Origin: Campanula takesimana
Taxonomy: Eukaryota; Streptophyta; Magnoliopsida; Asterales; Campanulaceae
DNA length: 64,000 nt
Direction of reading: 5' to 3'
NCBI GenBank assembly: GCA_026119855.1
Contig: JAOWBW010000159.1
Coordinates: 62,001 to 126,000 of the forward strand
The position numbers and the translations under genes are program-made. The notes under the pieces were generated by a model, which saw nothing but the letters and a program-made list of their open reading frames with translations, ran no database searches and was not told the DNA's origin. Positions 23,201-33,751 of this stretch are shown here, piece by piece. Positions within the stretch are counted from its first letter, which is position 1. Each line of letters begins with the position of its first letter.

Positions 23201-23617
23201 GACGTCAGACTCGTCTGTGGAAATGGGATAAATTGTGCAGTCAAGGGTTTCTCAGATTTGGGTGATGTTGATACAAGAAGATCGAAGACCGGATACGTGT
23301 TCATGCTTGGTAGGTCAGTTGTCAGTTGGAAGGCTAGATTGCAGACGACAGTGACGTTGTCTACAACAGAGGCAGAATACGTGGCATTGACAGAGTCCGC
23401 TAAGGAAGGAATATGGTTGAAGGGATTGATCAGCTATCTTGGGGTTCATCATGAGAGGACCAAGCACATTGATGTCAGATATCATTTCCTAAGGGATGAG
23501 AAACGGGTAAAGGTGAAGGTAGGGACGGCGAACAACCCTGCAGACATGTTCACAAAACTCGTGACGGGAAACAAGTTCCAACATTGCTTGGACTTGCAGA
23601 TTGTTCGCAGCTATTAG
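20226..23617 (+). pseudogene. gag-pol of the Copia element, broken
   Basis: The frame starts at an ATG at 20226 (MGQGSYLIDKFNGKN) and shifts near 20331, where an extra C is likely. Then come gag, a CCHC knuckle (CNFCKEKGHWKFDC), protease (WILDSGASYD) and the GAG-pre-integrase motif LWHIRLGHMS. The cysteine half of the HHCC zinc site is missing (internal deletion near 21635). A TAG at 21739 cuts integrase, which continues as TDNGLEF and GVAERMN. RT is reduced to its start (CKWIFKKRE, ARGFTQREGVDY), the YVDD part is deleted, and RNase H remains (RSKTGYVFMLG, STTEAEYVAL). At least three stops or frame breaks and two deletions make it inactive. Confidence 0.9.
22154..22270 (+). repeat. two-copy tandem duplication in the Copia pol linker
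   Basis: A unit of about 57 bp encoding KQVEQQDTEELVVPQ-like residues occurs twice in direct succession with few differences. Confidence 0.8.
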
Positions 23618-24389
23618 ATAGCAGTAAAGGCGAGGGGGGAGAAAAGGTTTGTTGTCATGGAGATTCAAAGTCAAGGTGGAGATTGTTGGGTTAATGCCTT
23701 TGAATTTGGGACGCCGAGTTAAAGGATTAAACAATAGAGAGATTTCATAATTCCGGGACAGAGCGCAGAAGGAAGGTTTCCTAAGAGATTTTGAGATAAA
23801 CTTTACTAGTATAAATAGAGGCCAGTAGTTTAGATTAAAATCACACCTCAGATTGTCAGAGACAAATTATTAGAGTGCTCAGAGCAAGGTCTGTAATTCT
23901 ACAGTTACACAGTTAGGAATTTTGTGATCAAAATTCGTGTAGCAGTAATAGTGAGATCTTGTAATCGTTTCTCCAGATTGATAATAATATTCTCTCCCCT
24001 CCCCGTGGACGTAGCCAAGTTGGTGAACCACGTAAATTGGTGTTCTTGTGATCGCTCGCTTTTCTTATCAAGTCTTGTTATTGCTCTAACACTTACAAAC
24101 ACCTCCTCCCACTATTTTTCTCTCTTATTTTTTCTTAATTTGTGTGCCAAAATATTTGGTTTCAAGTCACATGAAACAGAGGGAGTACAAGTTAATTTAT
24201 TCATAAAAATTCGTAGTTTTATGTTTCCTACAACATATTATCAAATTTAAAATTGCCTAAAATATTAACATCAGATTCTAAAGTTACCTAAAAATATTAA
24301 AATATAAAGTTTTAAACTTTCTATTTTCCAAAAATCCTGTTGTGTGATACATTTAAATTAGGTTCATGTATACGGTACATATATTTTTT

Positions 24390-25779
24390 TAAAGTGAATC
24401 TCAAGAAAAACTTGTTTTACACTCGTTTAGTGTAAAACTTGTTTTCATCCCTTAATATAGAACATAACCTCTTAATGTAAAACAGGTTTTACACATCTCT
24501 TAGTGTAAAATAAGTTTTTCATAAGACTGACTCATTTTTTAATTTTGAATGAAAACTCGTTAGTTTCGTCATGTTTCGTTAAGTTTCTGACTGATTCTGT
24601 TAGTTAGGGGGTTAATTGAACAAACAAAACTGAAAGAGGGACAAAACAATACTTTTGTACTAAATGTCTCGTACGAGACATCTCCCCCTATTATGAGTTT
24701 TCATTAGCTTTCTTCTCCGTTTCGATCTTTTTCTTCACCAAAACACTTCTAATCCGGGGAATATCAATTATGAGACTTCCTAGATGATTTCCTACCTCTT
24801 TAAACCTCTAAAAACAAGGGATTTACTTATTATCAAACTTAGACTCCTAATCTTGGTCCCTAAGTCATCCTACAACTATAAAACAACTCTGGTTCACCCT
24901 AATCACTCTGAAATGACTCTCTAATCATCCTAGCCTCTCTAATCCTGTTTTTACTCTCTCCCCATACTCAAACACATTCAAAAACCGATTTTCAAGCAAC
25001 AACCATCACAAAACACTCGGATCATCAAGGCCTCAGTCTAGGCCATCCCCCGATTCTTGCAAACGTGCAAACGCTAAGTAATATTCCTATGTTGAAATTT
25101 CTCACTCTCATTTACTTCTTTGCTTTTAGAGTAGTGTAATCTCATCAAAATGATCAGCCTAGAGTCCCTTCAAATCATGAAGGCGATCTCGAAGCACATG
25201 ATCCGACATTCCAATAATTAATTATTGGTTTTACTTGTTTATTTACGTGTTCATCATTTAGATCTATAACACTTAAGCAAGACCAATTTTAGATTGGGTG
25301 GATTTGGTTCTCATTAACCTTCCAAATCCATCACTTAACCCCCGAACCATTGAATATCTGGTAACTAATTCTTATTTCAATAGTAAGTAGCGACTCTAAA
25401 AATACAAATTAAAACAAGGAAACTCTTACGTTCTCACAATAGTATAAATGGTTGGGGGAAAAAAAATAAAAAAGGGTCCATCACTAGGAGGACTGGAGGA
25501 GTGACTACATGTCTGCACCAGCCAGGCACTCCCTCTTTGGACAGACTTGCTTAGCGATGCGGGCTCACGGGCACGGGCCGTTTAACGAGTTTGAGCCAGC
25601 GGGATTGGGCCTTAAATGCCTATTTCCACTTTTCCAGGGCAGTTGAGGAGGGTGTGAAAGGGGGTGGACAGAGTGACTGTAAGAGAGGAGGAGGGGAGTG
25701 ATGTGGGGGTAAGTGTGTAAAGGAATGGAGGAGAGGGTGTGTGCGAGAAAAGTGAGATGGGGGCGGGGCGGGGTGTTGG
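24390..25779. other. intergenic region with retroelement remnants
   Basis: Inverted pairs of the TTTTACACT/AGTGTAAAA type lie at 24415-24520. A perfect palindrome ATGTCTCGTACGAGACAT is at 24664-24681. From about 24690 to 25440 the sequence has LTR-like texture, with a GTAGCGACTCTAAAAA phrase near 25385 that resembles the end of Ty3-type LTRs, but no ends or ORFs can be fixed. Confidence 0.3.
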
Positions 25780-27168
25780 TAGGCCTGGCAATTGGGTGGG
25801 TTGGGTTGGGTCGGGTCGGGTTAAGACGGGTTAGCGGGTTGGGACGGGCCCAACCCGTTACAACCCGTTTAGTTTCACGGGTTAAATGGGTCGGGTGGTG
25901 AACGGGTCGGGTTAACCCGTTAATCACAATATTTTTTTTCCCCTCTGATGTGCTGGAAACTGCATTTTGCCCAAAAAAAAAATTACCTTAAAATTTTTCT
26001 TTTTTTTAAAAAAATGATTTTATATTGCTGAATTAATTATGACCATTGGATATAACCCCAAACTAATCTCAGCCGCTGGATTGATTTAGAAAAACCCTAC
26101 TTACCTCCACTCCCTATTTCTCTCGCTCTCTCACGCACAGCTTTCTTCTACTCTTCCTTTTTTTTTCCACTGCACCACACCACCCAATCTCTCTACATCG
26201 ACCGAATCTCTCTCCATCGACGCCGCCGGTTTTTCGCCATCGATGCCGCCGTTTCCAACGGATCTCGCCAAAACAGTCACCACTTCAATGGATCTGGCCA
26301 TCGACGCTGCCACGACCATCACCGCTTCAACGGACCGCCACCACCAATTCGCCGTCGACGCTTCTTCTCTCTTCACCGCCAGCCATGGTCTGCCTCACTA
26401 GGGATGGCCAAAACCGGTTCCGGGCCCGGTTCCGTTTCGGCAAAAGGGTGACCCTGAACCGGCTTGCGCTTACCCCGGTTCCGGTTCCGGTTTGGCACAA
26501 TCCGGTTCCGGTTCGGTCCGGTTCCGGTCCCCCCCTTAAAATTATTGAAAAACATGGGATTTTCGGTCCGGTTCCGGTCCGGCTCGGCATACATGTGACC
26601 CTGAACCGGCCCGATTGCCTTACGGTTCCGGTTCGTCCGGTTCCGGTTTCCTCCCCGGTTTGCTCCAGTTCCGGGATTTTCCGGTTCGGTTTGGCCATCC
26701 CTATACCTCACATGGTGAACGAGCCTTCTCTTTCTTCCCCTCGATCTCAGAAAAAAAATAAGTTCAAACCTTTCTCTCTCTCTCTCTCTCCTCTTTTCTT
26801 CACTTTGGCATCTCTCTGCCTCTCATTTCGTAAAAAAATTGGATTTAGAGAGAGGAAATGAGCAATCCACCCAATTGAAGATGCCAACAAGCAATTACTT
26901 GATTACCTACTGAACTTCTTCAACTTATTGCTTTCAATCCCCAAACCAGGTGTCGATTGTTGAATATGGGTTGATGTAGTAGCTCTGTTTTAAACGGGTT
27001 AAGATGGGTTGACAGGTTGACTTGTTTTAACCCGCTAATTTTCACGGGTTGAAACGGGTAACCTGTTTCAACCCGTCTTTATTAACGGGTTGGGTTGGGT
27101 CGGGTAATTAACGAGTTGGGTTGGGCGGGTTGTTGGCTAAAGGGTTGAAATTGCCAGGTCTAGGTCTA
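25780..27168. mobile_element. hAT-type element with CGGGTT-rich ends
   Basis: It starts TAGGCCTGGCAATT and ends AATTGCCAGGTCTA (with an extra GGTCTA). It is flanked by the 8-bp target duplication GGTGTTGG (25772-25779 and 27169-27176). Both ends carry arrays of GGGTTGGGT and GGGTCGGG words (25796-25920; 26993-27145). There is no transposase ORF. A second hAT MITE (26399-26703) is inserted in it. Confidence 0.85.
26399..26703. mobile_element. hAT-type MITE nested in the larger hAT element
   Basis: It starts TAGGGATGGCCAAA and ends TTTGGCCATCCCTA. The flanks TGCCTCAC (26391-26398) and TACCTCAC (26704-26711) form an 8-bp target duplication with one mismatch. It is filled with CCGGTTCCGG words. 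A fragment of the same family is at 50521. Confidence 0.9.
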
Positions 27169-27176
27169 GGTGTTGG

Positions 27177-27892
27177 GCGAGGATTCTGGTTTCTATTTGG
27201 TCAAAGTAATATTTTGTTAATTTTTATATCAATTTATAATAAAATGAACTTTTTTTGTCTCACTTTAATTTTACAGAAATTTTTATTTCTACTTTAATTT
27301 ATAAAATTCTAAAAAAGTTTTTTTTTTTAAATAAATGGACTCACTTGTCATACTCACAATAACTACCACTTACTATTTTCTAGCTCACTTATTTTCTTTT
27401 ATCCAACTATCTATGCTCACAACACATAACATTTTAAACTTTTTTTCTTAATTCTTGTATGCCCAAGCTTAATTTCGTAACTTAAAGTAGTGAGATAAAT
27501 GATAGGAATGAGTTGAAAATTTTTCTATATTCGATATTGAGAAACAAATTACAAAAAGGTAATACTCACTCTGCCCCGGAATAAATGTCGTAGTTGACAA
27601 GTCAATGTTATTAGGCTTTTAGTGTGTTTTCAATTGGTTGCCCCCGTCTATTCATATAAGTAGGGTGACACATCCTACCTATGGCATTGCAATGGTGGTT
27701 CTTATTGAAATGCGTATTATAGGAAAACACCAAACCACGGTTACTGAATTCTATTCACTCAGGATAACAATAGAGTCTAAACACATGTTGTCCACCATTC
27801 AGAAAAAACACATGCTGTTCATGGAAATAATTTTCCATTATTAATCAAACTTCATTACAACTATTACCCAAATTTGTAGTAGTACTTGATTT
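27177..27892. other. intergenic region 3' of PGIP-A
   Basis: It contains A/T-rich MITE-like sequence and one Stowaway start (CTCACTCTGCCCCGGAATAA, 27568). From about 27800 it is nearly identical to the sequence following PGIP-B (32335-32419), so it is part of the gene duplication. Confidence 0.5.
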
Positions 27893-29705
27893 TTACTTGC
27901 ACGCCGGCAATGGAGCTCCACACAAGCACCGGTTATGAAAAAACTCAAACTCCGTCAATCTCTGCAAATTCCCACCTTGAGGAATCTGACCACAAAGCCT
28001 ATTATAACTCGCATTCACATACCGCATATCCAACCCTGCCGGAAGGCTCCCGAAAACCTTATTATGATTAAAATCCAGATTTTGCAGACTCGCCGGAAAC
28101 ACCACCACCTTGGAAAAGTCAAACTCAATCAAATTCCTAGAAAAATCAAGTTTATCTATACTCTTGTTAGCACCAAACAAGAAATAAACATCACCCACAA
28201 GCTGATTTCTCGAAATATCAAGCGTCGAGAAGTTAACGTTACCCAATGATTTTGGTACGGCTCCGGTGAGCTTGTTATGGGAGAGGATAAGTGTACACAC
28301 TAATTTCTTACCAAACACGTGGATATGAAATTAAATGCACAATAAATGAGTTTATTTATTTATCAAGTGATGTAGGGTTACAACTCTATAAGTTACCGAT
28401 TACAAGGTAATAATCCTCTGATTTTCTCTCCGTTGTAGTTGAATTTCTTGGACTGGGCGAACTTGATTTCGGGCTTTGAATGATTGAAACTTGAATACGA
28501 TCTTGGACAAGGGCCGATGGGCTTGATCTCGAACAAGACTTGAAATGTTCTTCGTGGCTTTGATGAGGGCCGTAGAGGCTTGATCTCGAACAAAGTTGAC
28601 GAAGGCGTTGACGTTGAACGGCTTGATGGCTTGATGTTCTTCGTCTAAAGATTTGTTGATGTTGAAAGCTTGGGATGAAATCTCGGCAGAGCTTTAGCGG
28701 TTCTTGCAGAGAATCCTGTGTGTCTCAACTCTTTGCAAAGCCTCCTATTTATAGGCTAGGCATGTGAGTTATTTATGGACATGTATTTGACTTGCCCAAA
28801 TTAACATATTTTACTCATTTTTTGTTAATAAAGAATAAAATAATTAAAGTAATCATCATTTTGAATTTAATAGCAAGACTTGGGCTTTTGCATGGGTCAA
28901 AGTATTTTATGACTTGAGCGGATCCATTTATAATATATTGGGTTGTCCATTTATTTTGTTTGGACTTTAACAACATATTAAGAGACGAGACATTGAAATA
29001 ATATGTGGGCTTTGACTTTCGTATTTTGACTAGTCAACATTTTGACTAATTTGATAAATCAAAATAATTAACATTGTCCAAAATTTTGGTGTCTACAATA
29101 AGATAAGGTACTTTTCCGGTGAATTGTCCGAACGAGTCGGGGATCGGTCCGGTGAGTTTGTTACGGCCCAGACGGAGTAGGTCGAGGTTTGTGAGTTGGG
29201 ACAGAGATGGTGGGATCGAACCGGATAATTGATTGAAGGAAAGGTCGAGAGAAGTTAAGGTTTTGATTTGGCTAAGGAAAGATGGGATTGGTCCGGATAA
29301 GTTAGTATTGCTTATGGTAAGATCTTTGAGATGGGTTAGTTTTGTAATGGCTTTTTGGATTGTTCCGGTGAGGTTTGTGATATGATGGAAGAATATGGTT
29401 TCTAAGAATGGAAGGTCGCCGACGGCGTCAGGGATATGGCCGGAGACGCCGCCGCCGCCGGCGAAGAAATTTAGACCGTTGACGCGGCCGGTATTAGGGT
29501 CACATTCTACCCAATACCATTGACAACAATCTGTGTCACCTACCCATGAGGGTATGCCTAATGATTTTATGATTTGGAGGAGGACTTTTTTGTCATTTGA
29601 GTTGCATTTGTGGGGGAGAATTGGCACGTCATGCGGTTCCGCAACCGTGGTGGTGGTTAGAGAGATGAGAAGAATGGTGACGGTAGAGAGGAGAGAGAGC
29701 TTCAT
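27893..29705 (-). pseudogene. PGIP-like LRR gene A, split by a solo LTR
   Basis: The N-terminal part (29705-29098) has a signal peptide, the LRRNT CNSNDKK...DCCQWYWVECD and LRRs up to GKVPYLI. The C-terminal part (28291-27893) continues the LRRs and ends CLCGAPLPACK. The 806-bp insert between them has an ATAAG duplication on each side. Without it the reading frame would match PGIP-B. Residues 1 to about 95 and the 5' flank resemble PGIP-C (IIKSLG.PSWV, SGHIPDA), while the rest and the 3' flank match PGIP-B, so A looks like a recombinant. It also lacks three residues of PGIP-B in PAGFNGLDLRY. Translation would stop in the LTR after about 16 foreign residues. Confidence 0.85.
28292..29097 (-). 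mobile_element. solo LTR inside PGIP-A
   Basis: Read on the minus strand it starts TGTAGACACC and ends GTGTACA, 806 bp, flanked by the 5-bp target duplication ATAAG (28287-28291, 29098-29102). A TATA box (TATAAATAGG, minus, near 28747-28756) marks its U3/R border. No internal retroelement sequence remains, so two LTRs probably recombined. Confidence 0.9.
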
Positions 29706-29813
29706 GTTTGATTTGGTCCTTTGGATATGGAATGAGATTAAACAGTGCGGAGAGTTTTATTTATTGAAATGAAACTAACAAATGTGTCGACATAATTTTG
29801 GAAAAAAAAGAGA

Positions 29814-31253
29814 GTTCAAATAGCACTTTAGTTACTTGAGTTTGTCGTCATGTTTCAATTGATTATCCAATTTGTGTTTGTTATAATTTGGTTCCTGAAT
29901 ATATCTTTTTTGTTGCAATCAAGTGTAATTTTTGTTAGTCTGTCAAAAAACTAACGAAAATAGATGAAAGACGTAACAATCTTCTTTCAAAATTCCAATG
30001 ATCACCCTTATGGTCTAAATTACCTCTCTTCACCCCCTAGCTCCTAAGGAATGTTAAAAAACTAACATAATTTTTCATGCAAATATCACATGATGGGTGT
30101 TTCGAAATTCTCATTTTATTTATTGCATAAAATTTATTAAAAAAATGATATATATTATAAAAATAATAGGAAATATGCCCCTTTTGAAGATACATGAGTT
30201 AAAAAAAAAAAAAAAAAAAAATCCTTTCCCCTCCTCGTTCCTGTTCTAGCTAACTCCCCTGCCCAGAATCGTTCCTATCCCTGTTCTCCGTCCCCTTCCT
30301 TTCCATCTCCCCTTTCATGTCTTCTCTTCCTTACCCTCACCTCCCTCATCTCCTCTCAAGTAAAAAATCGTCGCCCGTCTCACCCCTATTTTTCCTCAAG
30401 CTTTGCTTCCCCTAGATTATAATTTTTGACATTCTTAAATCGGAGATCTGGGCGACAATATGGGGGATTCAAAATCGATAATCAAAATTAGAGATGGTGG
30501 TGCTGCCTAAAGATTTAAAAGGAGACCAGATGATTGATTGTGGATTTTCAGAATTTGTGAGTTCGATTTCGCCGGCCGGAGTTCTTAAAACCTTACCTCA
30601 TTCTTCTCTCCATTCTGACCAACTTTCCCAATTAGACTTGTGGATTTGCAGATTTTGGCAATTTGGCATCGTGGATTTGATTATCTTTGTTGTTGCACAC
30701 AAAGAATATATGTCGGAGTTCTCTTCTTCAGATTTATTTTTCTCTTTGTTAATTTCTGATTTTTTGGGTGAAAGGTAGTATATTCTGAATTTGCAGATTT
30801 TGAATGTGATGGTTGATGGTAGTTTTAGTTTCGACAGTGGTGGTGAATGTTGGTTGTGAGTGATGATGATGGTTGCGGCGGTGAGGAGTGATGGTGGTGG
30901 AGCGATGGTGATAGTGGTGAGGAGTGATGGTGATGGTGGCGAGGGGTGGTGCTGATTAGGACAAATGTGAAGGAGTAAGACTTTAGAAACATTTATATGT
31001 GAGGGGTACTTAAACTAACAATTTTAATTTTTGTATATAAATAAAATTAGTTAAACGGTAGGGGTGATCATTGCAATTTTGAAAGAAGTTTCTTACGTTT
31101 TTCATCAATTTTCATTAGTTTTTTAACGGGCTAACCGAAATTACACTTGATTGCAACAAAAAGACATATTCAAGAACCAAATTGTAACAACCACAAATCG
31201 GATAACCAATTGAAACATGACGACAAACTCAAGTAACTAAAGTGCAATTTGCC
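29814..31253. mobile_element. Mutator-like element with about 190-bp terminal repeats
   Basis: The left end (CACTTTAGTTACTTGAG, then TTGTCGTCATGTTTCAATTG) is repeated in reverse at the right end for roughly 190 bp. The matching upstream region of PGIP-C (39320-39400) lacks this block, and A-rich flanks could hold a 9-bp duplication. The interior has an open frame (30494-30778) and GGTGGTGATGG-type repeats (30820-30955) but no recognisable protein. It sits 110 bp upstream of the PGIP-A start. Confidence 0.75.
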
Positions 31254-32080
31254 AAAAAAAAAAAAAAAAAACAATGTGTCCACATATATTGTGGGGCTGC
31301 CAAAACAAATAATTTATGCAACTTAAAAATCGTTTAATTTAGTAAGGAGAGTGAGATTAGTTATATCTATAAATTAAAAATCTTGAGAATCGGAAATAAT
31401 TCGCAAATGTCTTTAAATTGTTAAGGTTATTGAATAATTTAAAATGTTGGTAAAAATTTGAAGAATTAATTATATTTAGAAAATAAACACTGTAGTTTTT
31501 CTAGGACACTTTTTTTTTTTTATAGAAAATGCACATTCATTTTAAATTTTAAAAGTAACTAGGATAAATGTATGATAATTTTGACATTTAAAATAATTCA
31601 TATTCTGATGAGATATCCTCATAATAATAAGTGGAATTGAAGTCAAAATATCCTAAGTGGCTAATAGTTAGAGGATAATGAAATACTCCCTCCGTCTCAT
31701 AACAATTGGCATAGTTTGACTTTTTTGGTCAACTAAATCAATCTTTGATCATAATTTTATGAATATCTAAATATCTCTATGAAATTCTAAAAATTGTTAT
31801 TGTTTCACTATTAGAAATACTATCATTAACAATTTTTAGAATTGTCTAGAGATATCTAGATATTCATAAAATTATGGTCAAAAATTGACTTAATTAATCA
31901 AAAAATCAAAGTGAGCCCATTGTAATAGGACAGAGGGAGGGAGCATGAATCTTTAGTCATTGTAGTCAAATTTAGAGGCGGGTGGGTCTCTCCCAATAAA
32001 CACGATAAATATCAATTGCTGCGTAACGAGTACAATCTTTGACTTATTTCATAGTTGGGTGAAAGTAGACTTATTTACTA
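31254..32080. repeat. duplicated PGIP upstream region
   Basis: This stretch is colinear with 39390-39900 upstream of PGIP-C, apart from insertions such as the Stowaway MITE 31686-31943. No ORF is seen. Confidence 0.7.
31686..31943. mobile_element. Stowaway-type MITE with visible empty site
   Basis: CTCCCTCCGTCTCATAACAA on the left and TAATAGGACAGAGGGAGG near the right end. The paralogous site upstream of PGIP-C reads AATGAAATATGAATC without the element, so the insertion at TA is directly visible. Confidence 0.9.
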
Positions 32081-32419
32081 TGCATGTGAGTTAGGTCGAA
32101 GTTGTTAGTGGTTTACAAAAGAAAAAACAAGTACAGAATAATAAATTGAAAATAAACTGAAAACACAGAAAAGTAAAAACAACACGTAGAGAATAATAAA
32201 TTGAAAATAAACTGGAAACACAAAAAAGTAAAATTAATCGTTGTATGCACGAGCCCAATGCTAATCACCGTCTCCTTAAAACTTATTCGTCCTCTCACCA
32301 TGTGTGCTTGAGTTTGCACGAGCGGAAGTACAGAAAAAACACATGTTGCTCATGGAAATAATTTTCCATTATTAATCAAACTTCATTCCAACTATTACCA
32401 AATTTGTAGTACTTGATTT

Positions 32420-33439
32420 TTACTTGCACGCCGGCAATGGAGCTCCACACAAGCACCGGTTATGAAAAAATTCAAACTCCGTCAATCTCTGCAAATTCCC
32501 ACCTTGAGGAATCTGACCACAAAGCCTATTATAACTCGCATTCACATACCGCAAATCCAAGCCGTTGAACCCCGCCGGAAGGCTCCCGAAAACCTTATTA
32601 TGATTAAAATCCAGATTTTGCAAACTCGCCGGAAACACCACCACCTTGGAAAAGTCAAACTCAATCAAATTCCTAGAAAAATCAAGTGTATCTATACTCT
32701 TGTTGGCACCAAACAAGAAAGAAACATCACCCACAAGCTGATTTCTCGAAATATCAAGCGTCGAGAAGTTAACGTTACCCAAAGATTTTGGTACGGCTCC
32801 GGTGAGCTTGTTATGGGAGAGGATAAGATAAAGTACTTTTCCGGTGAATTGTCCGAACGAGTCTGGGATCGGTCCGGTGAGTTTGTTACGGTCTAGACGG
32901 AGAAGGTCGAGGTTTGTGAGTTGGGACAGAGATGGTGGGATCGAACCGGATAATTGATTGAAGGAAAGGTCGAGAGAAGTTAAGGTTTTGATTTGGCTAA
33001 GGAAAGATGGGATTGGTCCGGATAAGTTAGTATTGCTTATGGTAAGATCTTTGAGATGGGTTAGTTTTGTAATGGCTTTTGGGATTGTCCCGGTGAGGTT
33101 TGTGAGATGATGGAAGAATATCCTTTCTAAGAAAGGAAGGTCGCCGACGGTGTCAGGGATTTGGCCGGAGATTTGGCCGGCGAAGATAGTTAGAGCGTTG
33201 ATGCGGCTGGTTTTTGGGTCACATTCTACACAGTACCATTGACAACAATCTGAATCATTTGTCCATGAGGCTAAGTGGTATGGGTTGCCAAATGATTGTT
33301 TGATTTGGAAGAGGACTTTTTTGTCATTTGAATTGCATTTATGGGGGAGAATTGGCCGGTCATGTGGTTCCGCAACCGTGGTGGTGGTGGTCAGAGAGAT
33401 GAGAAAAATGGTGAGGGTAGAGAGGAGAAAGAGACGCAT
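32420..33439 (-). CDS. PGIP: polygalacturonase-inhibiting protein (PGIP-B)
   Basis: The 339-residue, intronless ORF has a signal peptide (about residues 1-23, ending TTVAE), an LRRNT cap (HKCNSNDKK; DCCQWYCVECD), about ten extracellular-type LRRs with the LSGPIP/LTGPIP pattern, and a C-terminal cap ending CLCGAPLPACK. The length and layout are those of PGIPs, which are secreted to the cell wall and block microbial polygalacturonases. The beta-strand positions include NLTGTIP, NLSGPIP, QLSGSIP, KLTGPIP and KLTGAVP. A 170-bp Mutator-type MITE lies 55 bp upstream of the ATG, within the core promoter. PGIP-B shares its 3' flank with PGIP-A. Confidence 0.9.
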   Translation of the reverse strand: MRLFLLSTLTIFLISLTTTTTVAEPHDRPILPHKCNSNDKKVLFQIKQSFGNPYHLASWTNDSDCCQWYCVECDPKTSRINALTIFAGQISGQIPDTVGDLPFLERIFFHHLTNLTGTIPKAITKLTHLKDLTISNTNLSGPIPSFLSQIKTLTSLDLSFNQLSGSIPPSLSQLTNLDLLRLDRNKLTGPIPDSFGQFTGKVLYLILSHNKLTGAVPKSLGNVNFSTLDISRNQLVGDVSFLFGANKSIDTLDFSRNLIEFDFSKVVVFPASLQNLDFNHNKVFGSLPAGFNGLDLRYVNASYNRLCGQIPQGGNLQRLTEFEFFHNRCLCGAPLPACK

Positions 33440-33493
33440 GTTGGATTTGGATTTGGGATGAGAGATAAAAGGGTGTAGAGGGCTCTATTTAAT

Positions 33494-33663
33494 GAGACCA
33501 GATCTTCTGTACCTATCCGGTGTGTCATCCATGTACCTAAAGTGATCCGACCGTTGATATGTTTGAATAATATTAATAAAATGTTAATCTTAAAAAGTGT
33601 GAGCCGTTGGATCACTTTGGTACATGGAGTGGCACACCGGATGGGTACAAAAGATCTGCTCTC
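33494..33663. mobile_element. 170-bp Mutator-type MITE in the PGIP-B promoter
   Basis: It begins GAGACCAGATCTTCTGTACC and ends GTACAAAAGATCTGCTCTC, nearly palindromic throughout. The flanks are an exact 9-bp duplication CTATTTAAT (33485-33493, 33664-33672), typical of Mutator insertion. A second copy in opposite orientation is at 35124-35293. Confidence 0.85.
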
Positions 33664-33751
33664 CTATTTAATGATATTGAACTCAAAGAACATGTGTTTT
33701 TTCAAGTGATTTGAAAGATGAGTTTTTAATATAGGCAATAGAAATTTTGTA

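Larger units (their letters stand above)
19413..24091 (+). mobile_element. complete but defective Copia LTR retrotransposon
   Basis: The 5' LTR is 19413-19851 (439 bp) and the 3' LTR 23684-24091 (408 bp). Both start TGTTGGGTTAATGCC and end CTCTAACA, with a 5-bp target duplication CTTAC at 19408-19412 and 24092-24096. The primer-binding site TGGTATCAGAGC (19854-19865) matches initiator tRNA-Met, and a purine tract (AAGGTGGAGA) precedes the 3' LTR. The aligned LTRs differ by five substitutions and one 31-bp deletion. The domain order gag, protease, integrase, RT, RNase H is that of Copia, probably a Tork/Tnt1-like lineage. Confidence 0.95.
19250..24185. mobile_element. Stowaway-like MITE interrupted by the Copia element
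   Basis: Left part about 19250-19412, right part 24097-24185 ending GAAACAGAGGGAG before TA. The same MITE is uninterrupted at 39914-40195, with shared phrases such as ACGTGACTTGAGACTGCC, TTAATTTGTGTGCCAA and ACATGAAACAGA, so its original continuity can be seen directly. Confidence 0.7.

Noticed and set aside
25796..25925. interstitial telomere-like repeat (GGGTTGGGT words)
   Set aside because: The words are not TTTAGGG and lie symmetrically at both ends of a hAT element, so they are its subterminal repeats.
29046..29705. PGIP-A N-terminal half as a complete short LRR gene
   Set aside because: The last 16 residues are translated LTR and the C-terminal cap is on the far side of the insertion.
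30494..30778. ORF inside the Mutator-like element as a transposase
   Set aside because: It is only 94 residues and has no MULE, SWIM or zinc-knuckle motif.
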